From Streptomyces sp. NBC_01235 (GTDB lineage: Bacteria > Actinomycetota > Actinomycetes > Streptomycetales > Streptomycetaceae): a DNA stretch of 64,000 nucleotides. Location of the stretch: contig NZ_CP108513.1 in the NCBI RefSeq assembly GCF_035989285.1, positions 9,672,001 to 9,736,000 on the forward strand. The letters are read 5' to 3'. The notes under the pieces are model-generated. The model was not told the origin of the DNA. It saw only the letters and a list, made by a program, of their open reading frames with translations, and searched no databases. A program made the translations under genes and the position numbers. Each line of letters opens with the position of its first letter. Positions within the stretch are counted from its first letter, which is position 1. Below are positions 42,340-52,383 of this stretch, in pieces.

Positions 42340-44705
42340 CGGGCTGGACGTGGGAGTACCACGGCTACGACCCGGCGGAAGAGCGCCTGAGGGAGTCGCT
42401 GTGCACGCTGGGCAACGGTTACTTCGCCACGCGAGGGGCGCTGCCGGAGTGCGTCGCGGACGACGTGCACTGTCCCGGCACCTACGTGGCCGGCTGCTAC
42501 GACCGCCTCACGACTCAGGTCGCGGGGCGCCGGGTGGAGAACGAGGACCTGGTCAACGTCCCGAACTGGCTGCCGCTCCGGTTCCGCCTCGCCGGGCAGC
42601 AGTGGCTCACCCCGGACACCGCGGAACTGCTGGAGCACGGCCAGGTGCTGCACCTGGCCTCGGGGCTGCTGGAGCGCCGGTCGCGGTACGCGCTGGGTGA
42701 CGGGCGCGCGCTGACGGTACGCCAGCAGCGGCTCGTGCACATGGCCGATCCCCATCTGGCGGCCCTGCGCACCGAGTTCACGGCCGAGGGGTTCGCCGGG
42801 GACCTCGACGTGGAGGCGGCACTGGACGGCGGCGTCACCAACTCCGGCGTCGCGCGCTACCGGGACCTGGACGGGCGTCACCTGACCCGGGTGCACACCG
42901 GATCCGTCGAGCCGGACACGGTGTGGCTGCGGTGCCGGACCCGCACCTCCGACATCCGCATCGGCATGGCGTTCAGGCTGACCGCCGACGGGCCGGTCAC
43001 CACCTGGCACGAGGCACCGTGCGTCGGCCGGCGCGTGCGCCTGAGGCTGCTGCCCGGCCGTACCGTCACGGTCGACAAGACCGTCGCCCTGCACACCTCC
43101 CGCGATCCCGCCATCAGCGACCCGCTGGACGCCGCGATCGACCGGGTCGGAGCGGCGCCCGTCTTCGACGAGCTGCTCGACAACCATCTGACGGCCTGGG
43201 ACCAGCTGTGGCGACGGGCCGAACTGAACGTCCCCGGGGAGGCCGGCGACATCCTGCGGCTGCACCTCTTCCACGTCCTGCAGACCCTCTCCCCGCACAC
43301 GGCGGACCTCGACGTCGGCGTACCGGCCCGGGGGCTGCACGGGGAGGCGTATCGCGGCCATGTCTTCTGGGACGAGCTGTTCGTGCTGCCGTACCTCAAC
43401 CTGCACTTCCCGGAAGTCTCCCGCGCCCTGCTCCGCTACCGTCACCGCCGCCTCGAACGGGCCTGTGCCGCCGCCCGCGCGATCGGCCGGCGCGGTGCGC
43501 TGTACCCCTGGCAGAGCGGCAGCGACGGACGCGAGGAGACGCAGGAACTCCACCTCAACCCCCGCTCGGGGCGCTGGCTGCCCGATCACTCACGGCTCCA
43601 GCGGCACGTCGGCTCGGCGGTGGCGTACAACGTGTGGCAGTACTGCGAGGCGAGTGGAGACACCGAGTTCCTGCACACCAAGGGCGCCGAGATGCTGCTC
43701 CAGATCGCCCGTTTCTGGGCCGATTCGGCGACCTGGGACGAGCAACTGGGCCGGCACCGCATCCGGGGCGTGATGGGACCCGACGAGTACCACGACGCCT
43801 ATCCCGACGCGCGGCGGCCCGGTCTCGACGACAACGCGTACACCAACGTCACCGCCGCCTGGGTGCTCACCCGCGCCCTGGAGGTACTGCGGGCCCTGCC
43901 GGAACCCCGGCGGCGCGAACTCGCCGAGCGCACCGGCCTGGACGACGGCGAACTCGAACAGTGGGAGGGCGTCTCGCGCACCCTCCACGTACCCTTCCAC
44001 GACGGTGTCGTCAGCCAGTTCGAGGGCTATGGCGACCTCGCCGAACTCGACTGGGAGGACTACCGCGCGCGGTACGGCGACATCCGGCGCCTGGACCGGA
44101 TCCTGGAGGCGGAGGGCGACACCGTCAACCGCTACAAGGCGTCCAAGCAGGCCGACGTCCTCATGCTCGGCTACCTCTTCTCGCCCTACGAACTCCAGGG
44201 CCTCTTCGGACGGTTGGGCCATCGCCTGGACGACGACATCTGGCGCCGGACGGTCGACCACTATCTCCTGCGCACCAGCCACGGCTCCACACTCAGCGGC
44301 CTGGTCCACGGCTGGGTCCTCGCCCGTGCCCGGCGCGCCGAGGCGTGGGCGTACTGCCAGGAGGCCCTGCGCGGCGACATCGCCGACCTGCAGGGTGGCA
44401 CCACCGGCGAGGGCATCCACCTGGGCGCCATGGCCGGCACCCTCGACCTCGTCCAGCGGGGACTGACCGGACTGGAGACCCGGGCCGGCGCGCTGTGGCT
44501 CGATCCGGTGCCGCTGCCGGAGCTGTCGGCCTACGGCTTCTCCCTCCGCTACCAGGGGCACTGGGGCGTGCGGCTGCGCCTGGAGCGCGGAGGACTGGAG
44601 GTGACGGTGCCGCCGTCCGACCGCTCACCGATCGACATCCGGTTGCCGGACCGGGCGGTCTGCGTACCGCCGGGCGAGAGGTGCCACCTCGTCCTTACGG
44701 ACTGA
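42336..44705 (+). CDS. Glycoside hydrolase family 65 disaccharide phosphorylase
   Basis: Inverting alpha-glucoside phosphorylase-type protein (789 aa), splitting maltose, trehalose, kojibiose or similar with phosphate. The N-terminal beta-sandwich has ESLCTLGNGYFATRGALPE. The (alpha/alpha)6 barrel has HVFWDELFVLPYL, YPWQSGSDGREETQ and the catalytic acid Glu484 in GVMGPDEYHDAY, then YKASKQADVLML and LRTSHGSTLSGLVHGWVLAR. The C-terminal sheet has LSAYGFSLRYQGHWGVRL. The substrate cannot be told by eye. Mycobacterial Rv2006, a DosR-regulon protein, carries a GH65 part fused to HAD domains; here it stands alone. A frameshifted remnant of another copy lies at 60440-60650. Confidence 0.93.
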   Translation: MTGWTWEYHGYDPAEERLRESLCTLGNGYFATRGALPECVADDVHCPGTYVAGCYDRLTTQVAGRRVENEDLVNVPNWLPLRFRLAGQQWLTPDTAELLEHGQVLHLASGLLERRSRYALGDGRALTVRQQRLVHMADPHLAALRTEFTAEGFAGDLDVEAALDGGVTNSGVARYRDLDGRHLTRVHTGSVEPDTVWLRCRTRTSDIRIGMAFRLTADGPVTTWHEAPCVGRRVRLRLLPGRTVTVDKTVALHTSRDPAISDPLDAAIDRVGAAPVFDELLDNHLTAWDQLWRRAELNVPGEAGDILRLHLFHVLQTLSPHTADLDVGVPARGLHGEAYRGHVFWDELFVLPYLNLHFPEVSRALLRYRHRRLERACAAARAIGRRGALYPWQSGSDGREETQELHLNPRSGRWLPDHSRLQRHVGSAVAYNVWQYCEASGDTEFLHTKGAEMLLQIARFWADSATWDEQLGRHRIRGVMGPDEYHDAYPDARRPGLDDNAYTNVTAAWVLTRALEVLRALPEPRRRELAERTGLDDGELEQWEGVSRTLHVPFHDGVVSQFEGYGDLAELDWEDYRARYGDIRRLDRILEAEGDTVNRYKASKQADVLMLGYLFSPYELQGLFGRLGHRLDDDIWRRTVDHYLLRTSHGSTLSGLVHGWVLARARRAEAWAYCQEALRGDIADLQGGTTGEGIHLGAMAGTLDLVQRGLTGLETRAGALWLDPVPLPELSAYGFSLRYQGHWGVRLRLERGGLEVTVPPSDRSPIDIRLPDRAVCVPPGERCHLVLTD

Positions 44706-44724
44706 CGGTCGGCGTCACGCAGAG

Positions 44725-44758
44725 GGGCCGGACGGCCCCCCGAGGGGACCGGGCAGCC
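44725..44758. promoter_or_regulatory. Tandem DosR-like boxes upstream of USP pair
   Basis: Perfect GGGCCGGACGGCCC (44725-44738) and GGGACCGGGCAGCC (44745-44758), 20 bp apart. TGGTAG (44789-44794) stands 31 bp after the second box; the USP ATG is 68 bp after it. Confidence 0.65.
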
Positions 44759-44826
44759 TCTGCCCCCGCACCGGCCGCGGCGCGACGCTGGTAGTGCATG
44801 ACAGACCGAGCGCTGGAGGTGCCGAC

Positions 44827-45729
44827 ATGCTTTCCCCCGTTGTCGCCGGAGTCGACGGATCCGCCGAGAGCCTGGCCGCCGCCGCATGGGCGGCCCGCGA
44901 GGCCGAGCGACGCGACCGGCCACTGCGCCTGGTGCACGCCTGGGACTGGCACCCCCGCCAGCAGGAACGCGAGATCGCGGGAGCCGCCCAGCGGCATCTG
45001 GCCCGGCGTTCCCTGCGCCAGGCGGAGGATCGCGTCCGCGCCGAGTGCCCGGACGTGCGCCTCACCGACGAGCAGATGGAGGGCCCGGCCGTCGCCGCCC
45101 TGCTGAAGGCCGCGGACCAGGCCGACCTGATGGTCCTGGGCTCGCGCGGACTGAGCGGCTTCACCGGATTCCTGGTGGGCTCCGTCGCACTCGGCGTGGT
45201 CGCGAAGGCCACGCGCCCCGTCGTCCTGGTCCGGGCGGACGAGGAGGCGGCGGACGAACACGTGCCGACAGGCGACCAAAGCGCCTCGACGGACACCGGC
45301 TACCGGGACGTGGTGCTCGCCATCGACCTCGACGACGCCTGCGACGAGGTCATCGAGTTCGCCTTCGAGGCGGCCCGGCTCCGGCACGCGCGGCTGCGGG
45401 CCGTGCACGCCTGGCACGCGGCCGGCCCGGTCGGCCTCGGCCCCGGCGACATCGCTCTGGAGCAGGATTCCTGGCAGGGCGAGGAATGGCTGGGCTTCCT
45501 CAAGGCCGTGCTCCAGGTATGGCGCGACAAGTACCCCGACGTGGAGGTCCTGGAGACGGTGGTGGACGACAAGCCCACGACCGCGCTGGTGAGGGCCTCG
45601 ACCGGAGCGAGTCTCCTCGTCGTCGGCCACCGCCTCGCCGAACGCCCGCTCGGCCCCCGCACCGGACCCGTCACCCACGCCGCGATCCACCACGTCGGCT
45701 GCCCCGTGGCCGTCGTCCCCCATATCTAG
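44827..45729 (+). CDS. Universal stress protein, two USP domains
   Basis: Tandem USP-A protein (300 aa): SPVVAGVDGSAESLAAAAWAA, loop 1 GSRGLSGFTGFLVGSVALGV, domain 2 DVVLAIDLDDACDEVIEFAF to GHRLAERPLGPRTGPVTHAA. ATG 44827 follows GGAGGTGCCGAC. The next USP gene starts 30 bp after its stop and is its closest paralogue in the window (shared VHAWHV/VHAWHA and DVVLAIDL/DVAVAVDI layout), so this is a tandem duplication in one operon. Confidence 0.93.
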   Translation: MLSPVVAGVDGSAESLAAAAWAAREAERRDRPLRLVHAWDWHPRQQEREIAGAAQRHLARRSLRQAEDRVRAECPDVRLTDEQMEGPAVAALLKAADQADLMVLGSRGLSGFTGFLVGSVALGVVAKATRPVVLVRADEEAADEHVPTGDQSASTDTGYRDVVLAIDLDDACDEVIEFAFEAARLRHARLRAVHAWHAAGPVGLGPGDIALEQDSWQGEEWLGFLKAVLQVWRDKYPDVEVLETVVDDKPTTALVRASTGASLLVVGHRLAERPLGPRTGPVTHAAIHHVGCPVAVVPHI

Positions 45730-45759
45730 CGGAGCTTCCGACCGAAGGAGGTGACGGTC

Positions 45760-46656
45760 ATGACGAGGCACGTCGTGGCCGGTCTGGACGGTTCGAAGGA
45801 AAGCCTCGCCGCGGCCGACTGGGCGGCCAGGGAAGCCCTTCGCCGAGGACTGCCGCTCCGTCTGGTGCACGCCTGGGAGGGCCTGCCCGACGACGACGCC
45901 GACGCGGCCCTGCCCGAGATCCGGGCCCCGCAGTACCACGCGCGGCGGGTGCTGCGCGCAGCCCTCGAACTACTGAACGATCGGTACCCGGGGCTGTACA
46001 TCGCCGCCGAGCAGGTGCGCAGGCCGCCCGGTCCCGCGCTCCTCGCCGAGGCGGAGAACGCGGAACTGCTGGTCATCGGAAGCCAGGGGACGGGCGGGCT
46101 CGGCGGCTTCATGTCGGGGTCGGTGGCCATGGCCACCGTGGCCCACGTCGACCGGCCCGTCGTCCTCGTCCGGGCGGGCGAGACGGCGGCGGACGAACAC
46201 CTCCCCGACGGTTCGGGAAAGGCCTCGGCCGACACTCCCCACCGTGACGTCGCGGTCGCCGTCGACATCGGCGCGTCCTGCGACGACGTCCTCGACTTCG
46301 CGTTCCACGCGGCCGAACTCCGCAAGGCGCCACTGCGAGCCGTGCACGCCTGGCACGTGCCGCTCACCAGCGCCGTCCCCGGCGTCGAGGAGCGCACGCG
46401 GATCCGGGAGGAGGCCGAGCGCGAACTCACGCAGCTGCTCGCACCATGGCGCGCGAAGTATCCCGACGTGGTCGTCCGGGAGAACCTCCACGAGGGCCGC
46501 GCGGCCCACGTCCTCGTACGTGCCGCGGGCGGCGCCGGACTGCTGGTGGTGGGCCGTCGTCGGCGGCGGGCCGCGGTCGGTACGCACACCGGTCCGGTGG
46601 CCCACGCGCTGCTCCACCACGTGACCCGGCCGGTCGCGCTGGTCCCGCACGACTGA
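45760..46656 (+). CDS. Universal stress protein, two USP domains
   Basis: Tandem USP-A protein (298 aa): RHVVAGLDGSKESLAAADWAA, loop 1 GSQGTGGLGGFMSGSVAMAT, domain 2 DVAVAVDIGASCDDVLDFAF to GRRRRRAAVGTHTGPVAHAL. ATG 45760 is preferred because GAAGGAGGTG lies just upstream; GTG 45751 is in frame. Co-transcribed with the preceding USP; the nitroreductase gene follows after 47 bp and may belong to the same unit. Confidence 0.93.
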   Translation: MTRHVVAGLDGSKESLAAADWAAREALRRGLPLRLVHAWEGLPDDDADAALPEIRAPQYHARRVLRAALELLNDRYPGLYIAAEQVRRPPGPALLAEAENAELLVIGSQGTGGLGGFMSGSVAMATVAHVDRPVVLVRAGETAADEHLPDGSGKASADTPHRDVAVAVDIGASCDDVLDFAFHAAELRKAPLRAVHAWHVPLTSAVPGVEERTRIREEAERELTQLLAPWRAKYPDVVVRENLHEGRAAHVLVRAAGGAGLLVVGRRRRRAAVGTHTGPVAHALLHHVTRPVALVPHD

Positions 46657-46703
46657 GGGCGACTTCAGGCCTCGACGGCTGCGGACCCGAGCTGGAGAAA
46701 GGT

Positions 46704-47726
46704 GTGTTCCCGATCATGTCCGACGTTCACGCAGACCCCTGCCACGCATCCGCGTACCTGGTCCGAGCCGCCGTCACCGCTCCGTCTCCGTACAACACGC
46801 AGCCCTGGACCTTCGTTGCCGAGGACGACGACAGGGGTGTCGAGGTGCACGCGGACGGTGCCCGGAGACTTCTTCTCGCCGACCCTCGCGGCAGGGAGAT
46901 GACGATCAGCTGTGGGGCTGCCCTGTTCAACATCCGGCTCGCCGTACGCCACTTGGGCTTCAACCCGGTCGTCGAGTGCTTTCCGCGCCCGGCGGACCCG
47001 GCGTTCCTGGCCCGGGTGGCGTGGGGTGCCTACCGGCGCCCGGCGCCCGAGGACGAGCGCCTGTTCGGTGCGTTGCGGCGACGCCGGACGGTGCGCGGGC
47101 CGTTCCTGGCGGATCCGCTGCCCCCGTCGCTGCCCGACGTCCTGCGCGGGCACGCGCGCCGTGCCGGCGCCACGCTGGATCTCGTCGCCGACCGGGCGAG
47201 CAGACGGCATCTGGCCGAGCTGGTTCGCAGCGCCGAGGACGCCCGCAGATCCCGTCCGGAGTACGCCGCCGAGCAGGCGCGGTGGACCTGGTGGCCCGGT
47301 GAGCCACGGTGCGACGGCATCCCCGTCGACGCGGACGTGACCCATCCGGACGCCACGGTCTTCGCCGGGCGGGACTACGCCGGCCTCACGCGGATGTTCT
47401 CGGCGCCTGCGGGTGGCCGGCCCTCGGGAAGAGGACAGGGACTGGTCGTGATACTCAGCACGGACCACGACGACCCGGCTGCCTGGCTGCGGGCGGGTGA
47501 AGCCCTCCAGCGGGTCCTGCTCGAAGCGGCCGGCCATGGAGTCATGGCGGCCTTCTGCACACAGCCGCTGGAGGTTCCCTCCCTGCGGGGGAGGATCCGC
47601 CAGACGCTCAGCGGCGGGGCCTTCCCGCAGATGATCCTCCGCCTCGGGTATCCGCGGTGTGTACGGCAGTTGCCCCGCCGTCCGGTCACGGACGTGCTCA
47701 GGGTGGCGGGCGCCGCCCTCGCCTGA
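46704..47726 (+). CDS. Acg-like nitroreductase-family protein
   Basis: Double-domain nitroreductase-fold protein (340 aa) with TAPSPYNTQPWTFVAEDD near residue 26, DPRGREMTISCGAALFNIRLAV, AGEALQRVLLEAAGHGVMAAF and a C-terminal MILRLGYPRCVRQLPRRPVTDVL. GTG 46704 is preferred (GGAG six bases upstream) over ATG 46716. The histidine usual in the Acg motif (PSxHNxQPW) is replaced by tyrosine (PSPYNTQPW). It has no own box pair upstream and probably depends on the USP operon promoter. Confidence 0.87.
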   Translation: MFPIMSDVHADPCHASAYLVRAAVTAPSPYNTQPWTFVAEDDDRGVEVHADGARRLLLADPRGREMTISCGAALFNIRLAVRHLGFNPVVECFPRPADPAFLARVAWGAYRRPAPEDERLFGALRRRRTVRGPFLADPLPPSLPDVLRGHARRAGATLDLVADRASRRHLAELVRSAEDARRSRPEYAAEQARWTWWPGEPRCDGIPVDADVTHPDATVFAGRDYAGLTRMFSAPAGGRPSGRGQGLVVILSTDHDDPAAWLRAGEALQRVLLEAAGHGVMAAFCTQPLEVPSLRGRIRQTLSGGAFPQMILRLGYPRCVRQLPRRPVTDVLRVAGAALA

Positions 47727-47755
47727 GCCGCGGGCCGCGGGTCCTGGACGGACAG

Positions 47756-47791
47756 GGCCGGACGGTGCGCTTCACGGACCCGACCGGCCCC
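47756..47791. promoter_or_regulatory. DosR-like boxes upstream of USP gene
   Basis: GGGCCGGACGGTGC (47756-47769, weak right arm) and GACCCGACCGGCCC (47778-47791), 22 bp apart. TGGGGT (47821-47826) stands 30 bp after the second; the USP ATG is 70 bp after it. Confidence 0.55.
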
Positions 47792-47861
47792 TGCCGGAGC
47801 GCCCCTTCGAAGGACAGCCTGGGGTCACCTGAGGCGGTACGAGGGGAAAGGGGGAGCCGTC

Positions 47862-48680
47862 ATGAACGGCCCTGTACTGGTGGGAGTGGACGGCTCGGCG
47901 TCGAGCCTGGCCGCGGTGGAGGCCGCCGCACGGGAGGCGGACCGGTTGGGGGTGGAGCTGCGGCTGGCACACGCCTTCGAGTGGTCCGCGGCCCAGGTGC
48001 CGCCGGGCGTGTCCCCGTGGGATCCGGGCGCGGTCGGGGCGGGCGGCTCGGCCGACGGCGCGCTGACGGAGGCCGAGCGCCGGGCCCGCGTCGCCGCGCC
48101 CGGCCTGCGCATCACGCACACGGTCCTCATGGGTGAACCCCTGACGGTGCTGGAAACCGAGTCGCGCGGCGCGTCGCTCACCGTCGTCGGCAGCCGGCCG
48201 GCGAGCCGCTCCGCAGGAGGGCGACGCGGCTCGGTCGCCCTGCGGCTGTCCGCCCACGGAGGTCCTCCGGTGCTGATGGTGCGGGGCAGGCCGGACCCGG
48301 CCGGTCCCGTCGTGCTCGCCTGCGACCACGGACACGTCGGCCGGGGAGCGGCCGAGTTCGCCTTCGCCGAAGCGTCGGCCCGGGGAACGGACGTGGTGGT
48401 GCTGAACGGGTCCGGGACGCGTCATGGTCAGCCCCAGGACCGGCCCGACGACACGCTGGCCGCGCTGCGGAAGCAGTATCCGGACATCAGCGTGCGTCGT
48501 CCCCGCGTCCGGGGCGGGACGCGCCGAGCGGTCGTCGAGGCGAGCACGCACGCCCAGCTCGTCGTGATCGGCACACGCGGCCGGGGCGGATCGGCGACCG
48601 CCTGGCCGGCCCGGGTCAGCCGAGCGGCCCTGCGGCACGCCGACTGCCCCGTCGCGGTGATCCACGCGCAGGACCGGTAA
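47862..48680 (+). CDS. Divergent universal stress protein
   Basis: Two-domain USP (272 aa) beginning PVLVGVDGSASSLAAVEAAA. The loops have drifted: domain 1 ends GSRPASRSAGGRRGSVALRL, and domain 2 (VVLACDHGHVGRGAAEFAF) begins with a poor nucleotide strand and ends GTRGRGGSATAWPARVSRAA. Nucleotide binding in domain 1 is doubtful because the glycine spacing is altered. GGGAAAGGGGGAGCC precedes ATG 47862. It stands alone behind its own boxes. Confidence 0.85.
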   Translation: MNGPVLVGVDGSASSLAAVEAAAREADRLGVELRLAHAFEWSAAQVPPGVSPWDPGAVGAGGSADGALTEAERRARVAAPGLRITHTVLMGEPLTVLETESRGASLTVVGSRPASRSAGGRRGSVALRLSAHGGPPVLMVRGRPDPAGPVVLACDHGHVGRGAAEFAFAEASARGTDVVVLNGSGTRHGQPQDRPDDTLAALRKQYPDISVRRPRVRGGTRRAVVEASTHAQLVVIGTRGRGGSATAWPARVSRAALRHADCPVAVIHAQDR

Positions 48681-48950
48681 CGCTTGGTCAGGTGGGCATC
48701 GGTTCCCGCGTGTTGCGGGGGATCGGGTGATGCGCCGGAGGGTGCGGAAGGCGTGCGCGACGGAGACAGCATGTCAGGGCCGGCTGCCGCATCCCGACGT
48801 GGCCGACCTCGGCGGGGACGCTCTGTCCTGCCGGTGTTCTCGCCGTGCAGACCGTTGCCGTCCACGTCCCTTGGGCCGACGGCGTCCTCGGCACTGTGCC
48901 GCCGGACCCCGGCGCCGACCGGCCGCCGAGTGAGGCTTTCCGCGCACCTA

Positions 48951-48985
48951 GGGCCGTACGGCCGTATGTTCCGGCTGTTCGGCCC
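48951..48985. promoter_or_regulatory. DosR-like boxes in the 405-bp gap before the GAF regulator
   Basis: GGGCCGTACGGCCG (48951-48964) and CGGCTGTTCGGCCC (48972-48985), 21 bp apart. TGGGGG (49015-49020) stands 30 bp after the second box, and the regulator ATG 100 bp after it. The rest of the gap (48681-48950) shows no recognisable gene. Confidence 0.55.
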
Positions 48986-49085
48986 ATTCCACTGGTCAAT
49001 TCGCCGCACGAGCCTGGGGGCTGGGTCGGCACTCTCCCGGCATGACCTCGTGCCGGGGTCGGCAGGAAGGCACACGGGAGATGCC

Positions 49086-50411
49086 ATGGACGCTTCCAGC
49101 GACGCCTCGCTCTCCGCGCTGCGAGCCGCCCACGAGCGGTTCGTGGCCTCGCCCGACCATGAGCCGGGTGTGCGGGGTCTCGTGACCGACTCATGGCGGC
49201 GCTGCCGGGCACGCGGCGTACGTCCCGACGGCAGCAGCCCGCCGCCCATGCGCTGGGCGTCCGAGGAACTGAGCACCTACCGCCGAGCCCATCCCCTCGC
49301 CGTCGTACTGCCCCTGTTCCGCGAACTTCTGGGTCCCGGTGCGGCCGACGACGGGCATGTGTTCGCGGTCGCCGACGCCGACGGAGCCCTGCTCTGGATC
49401 GAGGGGGACACCGGGGCCATGAGACGGGCCGCGCGCATGCACTTCGTCGAGGGAGCCGTCTGGTCGGAGGGACAGGCCGGCACCAACGCCCCCGGCACCG
49501 CACTGGAGTTGGGCCGCCCCGTCCAGATCGTGAGGGGCGAGCACTACAGCGCGGCCGTATACGCCTGGTCCTGTGCCGCCGCCCCGGTGCGCGACCCCGC
49601 CACCGGCCGCGTGCTCGGCGTGGTCGACCTGTCCGGCGGGCCCACCATCGCCACGCCGCCGGCCCTCGCCGCGGTGCGAGCCGCCGCGCTGGTGGCCGAG
49701 GCGCAGCTCGCCCGGATGCCGCTCGCGCCCCTCCTCGGGCCGGACGGGCACGTGCACCGTGAAGAAACGGTACCTCCGGCAGAGGTGCGCCTGTGGGCGC
49801 TGGGCCGGGACGGCGCCCTGCTGGAGTGCGCGGGCCGAGTGCTCCACCTCAGTCCGCGGCACAGCGAGATCGTGCTGGCGCTGGCTCTGGCAGGCCGGGG
49901 CATGGCAGGCGACAGCCTCGCGGTGGAACTCTCGGAACGCGAGGTGCCCGCCTCGACGCTGCGCGCCGAGATGACCCGGCTGCGTGCCGTGCTGGGCCCG
50001 GACCTGCTCGGGTCCCGCCCGTACGCGCTGCTTCGACCCGTGCGGACCGACTTCGACGACGTTTCCCGACTGCTGGCCGAGGGCCGGGTGGGTGAGGCGC
50101 TCGCCCGCTATCCCGGCCCGCTTCTGCCGCGGTCCGAGGCGCCGGTCGTCGTGGAGCACCGCCGCTGCCTGGAGCAGCAGTTGCGCGGGGCCGTCCTCGG
50201 CAGCGGTGACGCCGGACTGCTGCGCCGCTGGGTCGGCGCGTCCTGGGGAGCCGACGACGTCACCGCCTGGACGGTGCTCGCCCGCTCGCTCCCGGGCGGC
50301 TCGCCGCAGCGCGCCGCGGCAGCCGCCAGGGCCGGCGCGCTCGACCTCGGCGCTGCCGCGTTCCCCCAGCTCCGCCCGCATGCAGCGGTGTTGCAGCGTT
50401 CCCACTCCTAG
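49086..50411 (+). CDS. GAF-domain transcriptional regulator without AAA+ domain
   Basis: Regulator of 441 aa. The N-terminal part resembles AcoR-type activators (SWRRCRARGVRPDGSSPPP), then a GAF domain (~75-215; HVFAVADADGALLWIEGD, EGQAGTNAPGTALELGRPV, YAWSCAAAPVRDPATGRVLG). There is no sigma-54 AAA+ part. After ~240 comes a winged-helix-like region (LHLSPRHSEIVLALALAGRG, STLRAEMTRLRAVLG) and a helical tail. It stands directly before, and on the same strand as, an aldehyde dehydrogenase operon, so it most likely senses an aldehyde, alcohol or related metabolite and activates that operon. ATG 49086 is chosen over longer frames reaching back through the box region. Confidence 0.8.
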   Translation: MDASSDASLSALRAAHERFVASPDHEPGVRGLVTDSWRRCRARGVRPDGSSPPPMRWASEELSTYRRAHPLAVVLPLFRELLGPGAADDGHVFAVADADGALLWIEGDTGAMRRAARMHFVEGAVWSEGQAGTNAPGTALELGRPVQIVRGEHYSAAVYAWSCAAAPVRDPATGRVLGVVDLSGGPTIATPPALAAVRAAALVAEAQLARMPLAPLLGPDGHVHREETVPPAEVRLWALGRDGALLECAGRVLHLSPRHSEIVLALALAGRGMAGDSLAVELSEREVPASTLRAEMTRLRAVLGPDLLGSRPYALLRPVRTDFDDVSRLLAEGRVGEALARYPGPLLPRSEAPVVVEHRRCLEQQLRGAVLGSGDAGLLRRWVGASWGADDVTAWTVLARSLPGGSPQRAAAAARAGALDLGAAAFPQLRPHAAVLQRSHS

Positions 50412-50423
50412 CGTGCTGCACAT
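50390..50423. promoter_or_regulatory. Imperfect inverted repeat before aldehyde dehydrogenase operon
   Basis: TGTTGCAGCG (50390-50399) and GTGCTGCACA (50414-50423) form an interrupted dyad across the regulator stop codon, 43-76 bp before the aldehyde dehydrogenase ATG. A dyad at this spot is a reasonable operator for the GAF regulator; the evidence is position and symmetry only. Confidence 0.4.
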
Positions 50424-50465
50424 CACCCCTCGTCGTGAGCGGAAAGAGAAGAAAAGGAGACGGTC

Positions 50466-51986
<1,521 letters not shown>

Positions 51987-52002
51987 GAAGGAGCGCGACG
52001 AC

Positions 52003-52371
52003 ATGCTCGCGAACGTCGAGAACGGCACCGCGGGACGTGTCACCGTCACCCGGGCGGCCCGCAAGGCCATCGAGGCCCTGCGCGCCGCCCAGGGCGCACC
52101 GGTGATGTTCGTCCAGTCCGGTGGCTGCTGCGACGGCAGCGACCCGATGTGCTTCCCCGGCGGGGAATTCGCCCTGGGGGAGGGCGACATGCTCGTCGGA
52201 GTGGTGCACGGCTGCACCTTCCACATCAACGCCGACCTGTACGAGGCGCTCGGCCGCCCGTTCCTCCTTCTGGACGTCGAACCGGGCACGCCGGGCGGCT
52301 TCTCCCTCGCGGCCGGAGACGGGCTGCACTTCGTCACCCGGATCAAGGCGCCCCGGCGCCGGAGCAGTTGA
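52003..52371 (+). CDS. DUF779-family protein
   Basis: Small cytoplasmic protein (122 aa) with the conserved cysteine block FVQSGGCCDGSDPMCFPGGEF and HGCTFHINADLYEALG. DUF779 proteins are almost always encoded beside an aldehyde dehydrogenase and are suspected to help its assembly or metal/redox state; no activity is proven. GGAAGGAGCG precedes ATG 52003, 17 bp after the dehydrogenase stop. Confidence 0.93.
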   Translation: MLANVENGTAGRVTVTRAARKAIEALRAAQGAPVMFVQSGGCCDGSDPMCFPGGEFALGEGDMLVGVVHGCTFHINADLYEALGRPFLLLDVEPGTPGGFSLAAGDGLHFVTRIKAPRRRSS

Positions 52372-52383
52372 GGAGCAGAGAAA

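Noticed and set aside
48684..49085. N-terminal extension of the GAF regulator by 134 codons
   Set aside because: The added text is low-complexity and covers the box pair; the AcoR-like similarity begins at ATG 49086.
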